In this document: piece by piece, positions 1-6,165 of the stretch | How positions within the stretch are numbered: the first letter of the stretch is position 1 | How the letters are laid out: every line of letters starts with the position of its first letter | From: an uncultured Prevotella sp. | Lineage (GTDB): Bacteria > Bacteroidota > Bacteroidia > Bacteroidales > Bacteroidaceae | DNA: 21,233 bases | NCBI GenBank assembly: GCA_900770845.1 | Contig: CAAGLS010000104.1 | Location: forward strand, 1-21,233 | Direction of reading: 5' to 3' | The notes under the pieces: generated by a model | What the model saw: the letters and a program-made list of their open reading frames with translations, nothing else | Database searches by the model: none | Told to the model about the DNA's origin: nothing | Made by a program: the position numbers and the translations under genes

Positions 1-35
1 CGAAAAAGTTTGAGATACAAGCGAATCTCTGGAAT

Positions 36-233
36 TTATTCTTCCTGTTCGTCATAATAAGAGTAGCCGATGCCTTTCATGAACAACTCTCTGTCATCGA
101 TTTTGTCGGTGAGGGCATCCGTGCACAGTTGATTGATGCGCGAGGCGGCTGCCACGCTGAGGGTCATCGCCCCCCCATGTAGTCGTTTTTGTTGATAAGG
201 CTCCAGTCCACACAACTCCTCAGATGTGCTCAT
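36..233 (-). CDS. possible small hypothetical protein (65 aa)
   Basis: An open frame on the minus strand could encode 65 residues starting MSTSEELCGLEPYQQ and ending in an acidic tail (YSYYDEQEE). I do not recognise a family. An internal ATG (near position 167) would give a 43-aa product starting MTLSVAAAS. The longer open frame runs back into the tRNA gene, so only the part after the terminator hairpin can be real. The proposed ATG directly abuts a half copy of the dispersed inverted-repeat element, and only a weak AAAGGG precedes it. The composition of the last 45 residues looks protein-like, but this may equally be a chance frame or the remnant of a gene. Confidence 0.3.
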   Translation of the reverse strand: MSTSEELCGLEPYQQKRLHGGAMTLSVAAASRINQLCTDALTDKIDDRELFMKGIGYSYYDEQEE

Positions 234-290
234 CCCTTTAGGGTCGGCACAAAACGCGGTCCCTGCAGCGGATGCATGCCTTTGTGTCCC
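234..290 (-). repeat. half copy of dispersed inverted-repeat element
   Basis: Read on the minus strand this contains ACAAAGGCATGCATCCGCTG, then CAGGGACCGCG, then a TTGTGCCGACCCTAAAG end. It matches the arm sequence of the elements at 5527-5702 and 8104-8274 and the half copy at 3015-3085. Only one arm is present here. A second GCGCGGATGCATGC follows at about 291-307, suggesting partial duplication of the arm tip. Confidence 0.7.
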
Positions 291-345
291 TGCGCGGATG
301 CATGCGTCGCCATAAAAAGGGCGATTGTGTTCCCCCTCCCTCAAT

Positions 346-384
346 TGAAAAATGCCAAGCATTGCCTTTCGGCTGCTTGGCATT
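346..384 (-). terminator. intrinsic terminator of tRNA-Pro
   Basis: Perfect 10-bp arms AATGCCAAGC (351-360) and GCTTGGCATT (375-384) enclose an inner GCC-GAAA-GGC hairpin with a GNRA tetraloop when read on the minus strand. A T-rich run (TTTTTCAATT including the stem end) follows. It starts only a few bases after the tRNA 3' end, so it fits termination of the tRNA transcript. Confidence 0.85.
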
Positions 385-388
385 CGTG

Positions 389-462
389 TCGGGGCGACAG
401 GATTCGAACCTGCGACCACCTGGTCCCAAACCAGGAGCGCTACCGGACTGCGCTACACCCCG
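389..462 (-). tRNA. tRNA-Pro (anticodon UGG)
   Basis: A full cloverleaf can be folded on the minus strand. The acceptor arms are CGGGGTG (456-462) and CGCCCCG (390-396) with one G-T pair, and the discriminator base is A (389). The D arm is GCGC-AGTCCGGTA-GCGC. The anticodon stem CCTGG/CCAGG holds the loop TTTGGGA with TGG at 426-428. The T arm is GCAGG-TTCGAAT-CCTGT. CCA is not encoded (CAC follows), so it must be added after transcription. It has its own promoter upstream and terminator downstream, and therefore looks like a monocistronic tRNA gene. Confidence 0.97.
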
Positions 463-483
463 TGCTTTTTTCGTAAGCGACTG

Positions 484-514
484 CAAAGGTAGTAAAAATT
501 ATCCTTTGCACAAA
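484..514 (-). promoter_or_regulatory. promoter of tRNA-Pro
   Basis: On the minus strand a -33 box TTTG (511-514) is followed after exactly 19 bp by a -7 box TACCTTTG (484-491), which matches the Bacteroidota consensus TAnnTTTG. The expected start of transcription is near 477, about 15 nt before the mature tRNA. Confidence 0.85.
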
Positions 515-563
515 GGATTCTCCCACTTTTTTGTCTACACCAGTTGTCTTCAGCGTGGCGGTT

Positions 564-612
564 GCTTACAAATGCCGACAAGTTCGCTTACAAATGCCGA
601 CAACCTTGTCGG
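564..612. repeat. 22-bp direct repeat with CCGACAA/TTGTCGG palindrome
   Basis: GCTTACAAATGCCGACAA occurs at 564-581 and again at 586-603, a period of 22 bp. The second copy runs into an inverted repeat, CCGACAA (597-603), cc, TTGTCGG (606-612). The sequence lies between divergent tRNA and helicase promoters and contains no gene. Confidence 0.85.
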
Positions 613-640
613 TGACGAGCAAACCACGGGCAACCCAACT

Positions 641-660
641 TGTGTGACAATTGTCACACA
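641..660. repeat. perfect 20-bp palindrome
   Basis: TGTGTGACAATTGTCACACA is a perfect inverted repeat without a spacer. Its right end (CACACA) is also the start of the tandem array that follows. The shape is that of a binding site for a dimeric DNA-binding protein; which protein is unknown. Confidence 0.9.
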
Positions 661-725
661 ATAATAGAACAGCTGACACACAACAATAGAACAGCTGACA
701 CACAACAATAGAACAGCTGACACAC
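655..725. repeat. tandem 22-bp repeat array
   Basis: Three units start at 655, 677 and 699, each consisting of CACACAA, then (C/T)AATAGAACAGCTGA. Units two and three are identical and unit one differs by one base; a truncated fourth unit (CACAC) ends at 725. Each unit contains the palindrome CAGCTG. The period is not a multiple of three, so a coding role is unlikely. There are no unique spacers, so it is not CRISPR. Confidence 0.92.
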
Positions 726-985
726 TGTAGTTTAACGCTTCGCGGTAATTTCATTCCTGCCTGCAGCATTATAGTGCTTGTGGGTAGGGGGGAAGTTTGC
801 AGTTTAAAGTAATTAGGGCACCACAAAAACAGATAAAGTAGCATTGCCAGACGGGTCTGGGTTAGTCTGAGACTGTCATGGCTACGAACTAACTTATCTG
901 CCTTAATTTGTGTATAAAGAGTAGCCCAGGGAGGAGTAGGGGGTGGGTACTCTTTGAGGCTTTGGAGACAATAAATTCCAAAGAA
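726..985. other. intergenic DNA, nothing recognised
   Basis: I see no credible gene, RNA or strong hairpin in this stretch. A weak inverted GTTAGT/ACTAAC pair lies near 861-892. Confidence 0.6.
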
Positions 986-987
986 TC

Positions 988-1018
988 TTGTTGGTCTGCG
1001 AAAATATCATTATCTTTG
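988..1018 (+). promoter_or_regulatory. promoter of the helicase gene
   Basis: A -7 box TATCTTTG lies at 1011-1018, and TTGTTG at 988-993 supplies a -33 TTG at 17-20 bp spacing. Transcription should begin around 1024-1026, which is at or within two bases of the ATG at 1026. The mRNA would therefore be leaderless or nearly so. Confidence 0.75.
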
Positions 1019-1025
1019 TCAACCC

Positions 1026-3014
1026 ATGAGCAAGGAGTTTATACCCGACCCCGACAACAAGGAATTCCAAGACGCGCTCAACCTCGTGAGGTTCAGCAAC
1101 CAGAGTTTCTTCCTCACCGGAAAGGCCGGGACAGGAAAGTCGACCTTCATCAAATACGTCTGTGAGCATACACGAAAGAAACACGTGGTGCTCGCCCCCA
1201 CCGGCATCGCTGCCATCAATGTTGGTGGGGTGACCCTCCACAGCTTCTTCCACCTGCCCCTTCACCTGCTCCTGCCCGACGACCCCAACTTCAGCCTCAA
1301 GCACGGAAAGATTTTCGAGTCGCTGCGCTACAACCGCGACACGCGCAAACTCATCAACGAGGTGGAACTCATCATCATCGACGAGGTGTCGATGGTGCGC
1401 TGCGACATCATCGACTTCATCGACAAGGTGCTGCGCGTGTTCTGCCACAAGATGCGCACCCCGTTCGGCGGAAAGCAGGTGGTGCTGGTGGGCGACGTGT
1501 TCCAATTGGAGCCGGTGGTGCAGAGCGACGAGCTTGAGATTCTCCACCGCTTCTATCCCAACGCCTTCTTCTTCTCGGCCCGCGTGTTTCAGGAGATGCC
1601 CTTGGTCAGCGTAGAGTTGCGCAAGGTGTACCGCCAGCGCGACAAGGCCTTCATATCCGTGCTCGACCGCATCCGCACCAACACCATCACGCCCACCGAC
1701 CTGCAGCTGCTCAACCTCCGCCAAACCTCCAAGCCCAGCGAGGGCGCGCTGTGCATCACCCTGGCCACAAGGCGCGACAAGGTGGACTTCATCAACGACC
1801 AGCACCTGCGCGCCATCCACGACGACCCTGTGCGCCTCAAGGGCAAGATAAGCGGGGAGTTTCCCAAGGCGAGCCTGCCCACCTTGGAGGAGCTGGAGCT
1901 GAAGCGGGGCGCGCAGGTGATGCTGCTCCACAACGACCCCGACCGCCGATGGGTGAACGGCACGCTGGCCAAGGTGAAGGACTTTGGCCAGGACTACGTC
2001 AGGATAGAGACCGAGGACGGGCAGATGCACGACGTGGAGCGCGTGATGTGGGAGAACGTGCGCTACACCTATAATGAGAAGGAAAAAAAGATAGAGGAAC
2101 AGCAGCTTGGCACCTTCACGCAATATCCCCTGCGGCTGGCCTGGGCCATCACCATACACAAGAGCCAGGGGCTGACGCTCAACAACGTGATTGTCGACCT
2201 CTCGGGCGGGGCTTTCGCCGCGGGCCAGACCTACGTGGCCCTGAGCCGATGCACGTCGTTGGAGGGCATACAGCTCTTGGAACCCGTCAAGTTCTCGGAT
2301 GTCTTCGTGCGCGGCGAGATCATGCGGTTTGCCACAAGCTTCAACGACCAGAAGCGGCTCACCAAGGCCCTCTCGCAGTCGAAGGCCGACATTGAGTACG
2401 CCACCACCGTGAGGGCTTTCGACGCGGGCGACTTTCAGACGGCCCTCGACCATTTCTTCGTGGCCATCCACGCGCGCTACGACATAGAGAAGCCTTTGGC
2501 CAGACGCTACATCCGGCGCAAGTTGGGCCTCATCAACCGTCTGCGCGCCCAGAACCGCGACCTGCGCCAGCAGCTCCAGGAGCAGCGCGCGATGTTGGCC
2601 CAGTTGGCGGAGGAATACTGCCAGATGGGCGACGAGTGCGCCTCGGCCTACGACGACGCGCCTTCGGCCTTGGCCAACTACGACAAGGCCCTGCGCCTCA
2701 ACCCCTCGTCGCTGCGCGCCCTCGTGGGCAAGGCGCGGCTGATGCTCAAGACGCAGCCCGCCAAGGCCCTGCCCTGGGCGCAGCGGGCGGTGGGCGTGGG
2801 GGCCACAGTGGAGACCCTGCTCCTGCGCGGCGAATGCCAGTTGGCCGCTGCCAACACCGCAGCCGCCAAGGACGACGCCGCGCTGGCCCTCGACATGGAC
2901 GTGGAGAGTCCCGAGGCCCATGAGCTGATGGCCGCCGTGCTCACGCGTGAGGGCGACGAGGACCAGGCCGCCATCCACCGTGCCATCGCCGAGGAACTGC
3001 GCAAGAGGAAATAA
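1026..3014 (+). CDS. PIF1/RecD-like helicase with C-terminal TPR region (662 aa)
   Basis: This is a superfamily 1B DNA helicase ATPase of the PIF1 type, expected to unwind DNA with a 5'-3' polarity in the cytoplasm. Visible motifs are Walker A GKAGTGKST (32-40), an APTGIAA motif (57-63), Walker B LIIIDEVSM (115-123), motif III GDVFQLEP (156-163), a late WAITIHKSQGLT motif (about 372-384) and YVALSR (about 402-407). After about residue 440 the helicase ends. A segment with alternating helices follows, including a coiled-coil-like stretch (RLRAQNRDLRQQLQEQRAML, about 505-525) and TPR-like repeats (ALANYDKALRLNPSSLRALV) to the end. This tail could bind partner proteins. The next in-frame Met lies within the Walker B region, so the start at 1026 is well supported. 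It is a single gene with its own promoter. Antisense open frames over it are shadows. Confidence 0.9.
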   Translation: MSKEFIPDPDNKEFQDALNLVRFSNQSFFLTGKAGTGKSTFIKYVCEHTRKKHVVLAPTGIAAINVGGVTLHSFFHLPLHLLLPDDPNFSLKHGKIFESLRYNRDTRKLINEVELIIIDEVSMVRCDIIDFIDKVLRVFCHKMRTPFGGKQVVLVGDVFQLEPVVQSDELEILHRFYPNAFFFSARVFQEMPLVSVELRKVYRQRDKAFISVLDRIRTNTITPTDLQLLNLRQTSKPSEGALCITLATRRDKVDFINDQHLRAIHDDPVRLKGKISGEFPKASLPTLEELELKRGAQVMLLHNDPDRRWVNGTLAKVKDFGQDYVRIETEDGQMHDVERVMWENVRYTYNEKEKKIEEQQLGTFTQYPLRLAWAITIHKSQGLTLNNVIVDLSGGAFAAGQTYVALSRCTSLEGIQLLEPVKFSDVFVRGEIMRFATSFNDQKRLTKALSQSKADIEYATTVRAFDAGDFQTALDHFFVAIHARYDIEKPLARRYIRRKLGLINRLRAQNRDLRQQLQEQRAMLAQLAEEYCQMGDECASAYDDAPSALANYDKALRLNPSSLRALVGKARLMLKTQPAKALPWAQRAVGVGATVETLLLRGECQLAAANTAAAKDDAALALDMDVESPEAHELMAAVLTREGDEDQAAIHRAIAEELRKRK

Positions 3015-3085
3015 AGACACAGAGGCGTGTATCCGCTGCGGGGGGCTGCCTTGCGCCAGCTCTAAAGAAAGGTTCGACTGCTGTC
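3015..3085 (+). repeat. half copy of dispersed inverted-repeat element
   Basis: Directly after the helicase stop, ACAGAGGCGTGTATCCGCTG, CCTTGCGCC and TCTAAAGAAAGGTTCGACTG line up with one arm of the element at 5527-5702. The copy is diverged (CAGGGG replaced by CGGGGG) and has no opposite arm nearby. Confidence 0.65.
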
Positions 3086-3133
3086 CATGCGTCTCTTCGT
3101 CGACCAGCCTCGGAGAGGCTGAATCATGTTTAA

Positions 3134-3169
3134 CCCCAGACTAAAGCGTGTTAGCACCGCAGTCTGGGG
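3134..3169. other. CCCCAGACT/AGTCTGGGG hairpin
   Basis: Perfect 9-bp arms (3134-3142 and 3161-3169) enclose an 18-nt loop. No T run follows in either direction, so it is not a classical terminator. The rest of 3086-3380 holds short GC-rich inverted repeats (GCGCGGAGCGCGC near 3220, GTCCC/GGGAC near 3290-3304) but no gene that I can support. Confidence 0.7.
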
Positions 3170-3380
3170 TGAGAGTAGGCAAGGGGGACATCTACTCCGT
3201 GCCTCGAAGACGCACGGTAGCGCGGAGCGCGCAGTGCGCTGTCATGTCGGTCTTGCCGTTGGTCCTACCGAGCTGCTCTCTTAGTGGCTGTCCCTGTAGT
3301 GGGACGATTGCTGATACTCGTATGCACATATTATAAAGAAGAAAGTCATATACATATATATAATAAGGAAAGGAATCGCT

Positions 3381-3995
3381 ATGTCACCTCTCAAACTTTA
3401 CCCCAAAAACAACTCGCAGCGCGTGCTCGACCGCATCACCTCCCTGCTCGAAGACAGCGGCGTCATCGTCTACCCCACCGACACGTCATACGCCCTGGGC
3501 TGCTCGTGTCTGAAGGAACGGGCAGTGGAGCGCATCTGCCGTATCAAGGACATCGACCCCACGAAGCACTACCTCTCCATCGTTGGTCCCGACCTGAGCC
3601 ACATCAGCGAGTTTGCCAAGGTGGACAACGCCACGTTCAAACTGCTCAAGCGCAACACGCCGGGTCCCTTCACGTTCATTCTCAATCCAAGCAGCCATCT
3701 GCCCAAAATCTTCCGCAACCGCAAGCAAGTGGGAATCCGCATCCCCGACAATCCCATCGCGCGTCTGCTCTGCGAACAGCTTGGGGCTCCGCTCCTCTCC
3801 ACGACAGTGCCTTTCGACGAGGGCGACGACATGGAATACCTTACCAATCCCGAACTCATCGCCGAGCGGTGGGGCGACGAGGTGGACTTGGTGATCGACG
3901 GCGGCATCTGCAGCGCGGAGCCTTCCACCATCATCGACTGCACCGACGGTGAGCCGGTCATCGTGCGGCAAGGCAAAGGTGAGGTGAGACTTTAG
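3381..3995 (+). CDS. yciO: YciO-family protein (Sua5/YciO/YrdC fold, 204 aa)
   Basis: The whole 204-aa chain resembles the YciO branch of the Sua5/YciO/YrdC family, which is related to the L-threonylcarbamoyl-AMP synthase TsaC used in t6A tRNA modification. Landmarks shared with E. coli YciO as I recall it are GVIVYPTDTSYALGC (27-41), ERICRIKD (50-57), the DNATFKLLKRNTPGPFTFIL stretch (82-101), GIRIPDNPIA (118-127), LLSTTV (138-143) and a C-terminal ST.IDCTD...VRQG. The length fits single-domain YciO, and there is no Sua5 C-terminal domain. The SxN signature of true TsaC is replaced by STT, so synthase activity should not be assumed. An AAGGAAAGG stretch precedes the ATG. It converges on the ATPase gene with only 15 bp between the stops. 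Confidence 0.88.
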   Translation: MSPLKLYPKNNSQRVLDRITSLLEDSGVIVYPTDTSYALGCSCLKERAVERICRIKDIDPTKHYLSIVGPDLSHISEFAKVDNATFKLLKRNTPGPFTFILNPSSHLPKIFRNRKQVGIRIPDNPIARLLCEQLGAPLLSTTVPFDEGDDMEYLTNPELIAERWGDEVDLVIDGGICSAEPSTIIDCTDGEPVIVRQGKGEVRL

Positions 3996-4010
3996 GGTTC
4001 GGGCTTCCTC

Positions 4011-5306
4011 TCAGTGCTTCCAAACAAAATTGACAGCATAGAGAGGGTAGTTGGCCATCCAGCCTTGGTCGAGATAGGGCAACATGGAGAGCCTCACTCC
4101 CTTTAGCTGCGGGTGGTTCTCGATATAAGTCCTAAGCGATTTGGAGTGGACGTTCTCTTCCGCCTTCACCTCAAGAGGGAAGACCGTTCCCTCGTGTTGG
4201 ATGAGGAAGTCTATCTCTATCCTTGAGTCGTTGGCACTATAATAATAAGGTGTGATGCCCTGGGCCACCAATTGGGTCAGAACGAAGAGTTCAGTGAAGG
4301 CACCACGGTATTCGGTCATGGCGGCGCCCCTTACCAAAACGTCGGCCGCCGTGGTTTCTGCCATAGCCCCCATCAGTCCAACGTCCAAGAGGAAGAGCTT
4401 GAAAGCTGACAGGTCTTCATAAAACTTCAGCGGCATTCGGGGCTCTGTGACACGCTGCACCTTATAGATGAGTCCGGCATCGATCAACCATTCTATTGCC
4501 AACTCGAACTGGCTGGCGCGAGCACCTTTCTTCATCGCACCATAGATGAACTTCTTGTTCTCCTTAGCCAACTGTGAGGGGACGGAGTTCCATACCATAT
4601 TGATGCGCGGCACTTCAGCCAACGGTGCGTGCTTGGAGAAGTCGCGCTGATAGTCAAACAGTATCTGATTCTGTATGTCGCGCACCTCAGACAGTTGGTG
4701 CGAGGCAAAAAACGATTCCACTACAGCCGGCATCCCGCCCACGTAGTAGTATTGACGCATCAGTTCAGAAAGCCGTATGGCCATTGGCGTTATCAGACTG
4801 TAGTCCTGTCGCCTCAATAGGTCCACAAGCCCGTCCTCTCCTGCCGCCAACAAGAACTCATCGAACGCCATGGGGTACATCTTTATCATGTCCACCTTGC
4901 CAACGGGGAATGATGCGCCGGCATGCATGGAGATTCCAAGCAGCGACCCTGCTACGGCGACATGGTATTGCGGAGCATTCTCACAAAAATACTTCAGACT
5001 ATTGAGTGCGTCGGGACACTCCTGTATCTCATCGATGATGATGAGCGTCCTTGCCGGTTGGATGTCAACACCAGTCAATGCGGAGAGATGCAAAATGATG
5101 CGTTGCATGTCGAAGTCTGGGGCAAAGATGTCTGCCACTTCCTTGTTGCCGTCGCAGTTGACATACGCCACGTTGTCGTAGGCCTCCTTGCCAAACTCTT
5201 TCAGGCTATAGGTTTTTCCCACCTGTCTTGCTCCATTGACTATCAGCGGCTTGCGGTTGGGCTTCTCTTTCCATGCTTTCAGTTGTTGTGTTACGTTGCG
5301 CTTCAT
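4011..5306 (-). CDS. DUF4143-type AAA+ ATPase (431 aa)
   Basis: This is a predicted ATPase of the AAA_14/DUF4143 family, common in many copies in Bacteroidales and of unknown function. From the chosen start (MKRNVTQQLKAW) the motifs are Walker A GARQVGKT (25-32), Walker B LIIIDE (88-93) with EIQEC following, and a sensor-like VAGSLLGI (118-125). The C-terminal half contains GAFTELFVLTQL and EIDFLIQ...FPLEVKAEE, which resembles the PD-(D/E)xK-like end of the family. An in-frame GTG at 5378 would add 24 residues but lies upstream of the -7 box, so 5306 is preferred; the expected leader is about 22 nt. By eye the gene is poorer in G+C than its neighbours, which may indicate transfer. It stands alone and convergent to yciO. 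Confidence 0.88.
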   Translation of the reverse strand: MKRNVTQQLKAWKEKPNRKPLIVNGARQVGKTYSLKEFGKEAYDNVAYVNCDGNKEVADIFAPDFDMQRIILHLSALTGVDIQPARTLIIIDEIQECPDALNSLKYFCENAPQYHVAVAGSLLGISMHAGASFPVGKVDMIKMYPMAFDEFLLAAGEDGLVDLLRRQDYSLITPMAIRLSELMRQYYYVGGMPAVVESFFASHQLSEVRDIQNQILFDYQRDFSKHAPLAEVPRINMVWNSVPSQLAKENKKFIYGAMKKGARASQFELAIEWLIDAGLIYKVQRVTEPRMPLKFYEDLSAFKLFLLDVGLMGAMAETTAADVLVRGAAMTEYRGAFTELFVLTQLVAQGITPYYYSANDSRIEIDFLIQHEGTVFPLEVKAEENVHSKSLRTYIENHPQLKGVRLSMLPYLDQGWMANYPLYAVNFVWKH

Positions 5307-5334
5307 ACTTGATACGGATTTGATTGGGCTGATG

Positions 5335-5365
5335 CAAAAATACACTTTTTCGACCATATACCAAA
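5335..5365 (-). promoter_or_regulatory. promoter of the DUF4143 ATPase gene
   Basis: On the minus strand TTTG (5362-5365) and TATTTTTG (5335-5342) are separated by exactly 19 bp, an optimal Bacteroidota promoter. The -33 box and spacer fall in the gene-proximal unit of a 33-bp tandem repeat. The expected start is near 5328. Confidence 0.85.
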
Positions 5366-5441
5366 GCCCACACCACACTTTTTCAACGATATGCCAAAGC
5401 CTACACTACACTTTTTCAACCATAAGCCAATCCGAAAGCCC
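5343..5441. repeat. three tandem 33-bp repeats upstream of the ATPase gene
   Basis: CACTTTTTC starts at 5343, 5376 and 5409. Each unit continues with (G/A)AC(C/G)ATA and a CCAA-containing part; the third unit is more diverged at its distal end. Read toward the gene, units one and two carry CTTTGG, i.e. the -33 box sequence, but only the proximal one is followed by a -7 box. The frame closes at a stop (5406-5408), so the array is not translated as part of the gene. Confidence 0.88.
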
Positions 5442-5449
5442 ATCCCTAA

Positions 5450-5520
5450 CCTAAAAAAACACCCCCAACCTAAAGCCCCACCCCCAAGCCCTCCCTAAGG
5501 GGGACAATCGCCCCCAAGGC
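5450..5520. repeat. C-rich degenerate repeat with CCCTCCCTAAGGG motif
   Basis: Degenerate AACCTAAAGCCCCACCCC units lead into CCCTCCCTAAGGGGG. The same motif family recurs at 7912-8014 and 21117-21233. Translations of it (LREGLGVGL) are spurious ORFs. Confidence 0.65.
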
Positions 5521-5526
5521 AAGGAA

Positions 5527-5702
5527 ACAAAGGCGTGCTTCCGCTTCAGGGGTCGAGCCTTGCGCCGGCCCTAAAGAAATGTTCGACCGCTTTACAATCA
5601 TCTGCATGTACAACGAATGCCAATAATGAATGAATAAGAGGCTGGGGCTTCTCTTTGGTTCGGCGCAAGGCAAGGCTCCTGCAATAGGATGCACGCCTTT
5701 GT
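5527..5702. repeat. 176-bp inverted-repeat element (paired arms)
   Basis: The outer arms are the perfect 12-bp ACAAAGGCGTGC (5527-5538) and its complement (5691-5702). The inner arms are CCTTGCGCCG (5558-5567) and CGGCGCAAGG (5661-5670). Each half carries the family sequence (GC-rich stem, CTAAAGAAATGTTCGACCG in the left half), and the two halves face each other across about 70 bp of AT-richer DNA. No ORF is encoded. The layout is that of a REP/BIME- or MITE-like non-autonomous element. Confidence 0.8.
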
Positions 5703-5760
5703 ATCCCTGGTTTTGTGTACGATTGGGATCCCCTGCCTCTTTTCATCCCCAGGAGGTCTA

Positions 5761-5893
5761 CTGCCCTCAGCGGATGCCGCGTAGCCTGTTTTCAAGGTTT
5801 TTTTTGCTGTGATGCAAGCCTGAGGCACGAAGACTGTTCCTTCTCCGGAGCCAGCTTGCCGAAGCTTCGCTGAATAATGTCCGCTGAGGGCAG
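5761..5893. repeat. 14-bp inverted repeat enclosing 105 bp
   Basis: CTGCCCTCAGCGGA (5761-5774) and TCCGCTGAGGGCAG (5880-5893) are perfect complements. The interior contains two short palindromes, CTCCGGAG and GAAGCTTC, and a run of eight T near 5799-5805. No gene is visible. It could be another small non-autonomous element. Confidence 0.7.
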
Positions 5894-6079
5894 CGGATCT
5901 CCCTTAGCATTGCAGCAAGGGTGATACTGCTTTTTGTCAGAATAGGAACCCTAAATTCAACCGCAAGGTTCTATATCTGTTGTTTAAGAGTATCATTCGC
6001 AGAACAGTTACTGTCGACGGGTTGTCAATTAAAAAAATTAAAAAATCAAGATAATCTTATGAAGTCTGACATTTTTTGT
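5894..6079. other. AT-rich intergenic DNA, nothing recognised
   Basis: An AT-rich upstream region of the regulator gene, with no gene or clear structure that I can support. Confidence 0.55.
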
Positions 6080-6087
6080 TATCTTTG
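6080..6087 (+). promoter_or_regulatory. -7 box of the regulator gene
   Basis: TATCTTTG matches TAnnTTTG. No good TTG is present at the expected -33 spacing, which could mean activator dependence. The leader to the ATG at 6166 would be about 70 nt. Confidence 0.55.
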
Positions 6088-6150
6088 CAAGGAGCTTACG
6101 CCATTCCTTGACGGAAACGCATAGGCTTCCATCGCAAAGATGGCCGAATC

Positions 6151-6156
6151 AGGAGG
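6151..6156 (+). promoter_or_regulatory. strong Shine-Dalgarno of the regulator gene
   Basis: AGGAGG lies nine bases before the ATG at 6166. Perfect Shine-Dalgarno sites are uncommon in Bacteroidota, and none of the other genes here has one. It supports 6166 as the start. Confidence 0.7.
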
Positions 6157-6165
6157 AGTACTCTT

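Noticed and set aside
655..725. CRISPR array
   Set aside because: The units are directly adjacent with no unique spacers, and no cas genes are present.
903..3020. 705-aa open frame antisense to the helicase gene
   Set aside because: It mirrors the helicase codons, is rich in low-complexity L/V/H/G residues, has no recognisable domain, and lies opposite a gene with intact catalytic motifs.
3134..3169. Terminator of the helicase gene
   Set aside because: The hairpin lies 120 bp past the stop and lacks a T run on either side.
3284..3952. 222-aa frame overlapping the YciO gene
   Set aside because: It is a shifted frame over a gene with clear family signatures, rich in H/R/P/Q as expected of a frame shadow.
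4011..5378. Longer GTG start for the DUF4143 ATPase
   Set aside because: The GTG at 5378 lies upstream of the promoter -7 box and inside the 33-bp repeats; the added residues have no family resemblance.
5470..5828. Small frames containing LREGLGVGL and similar peptides
   Set aside because: They are translations of the C-rich intergenic repeat and of the inverted-repeat element and do not represent genes.
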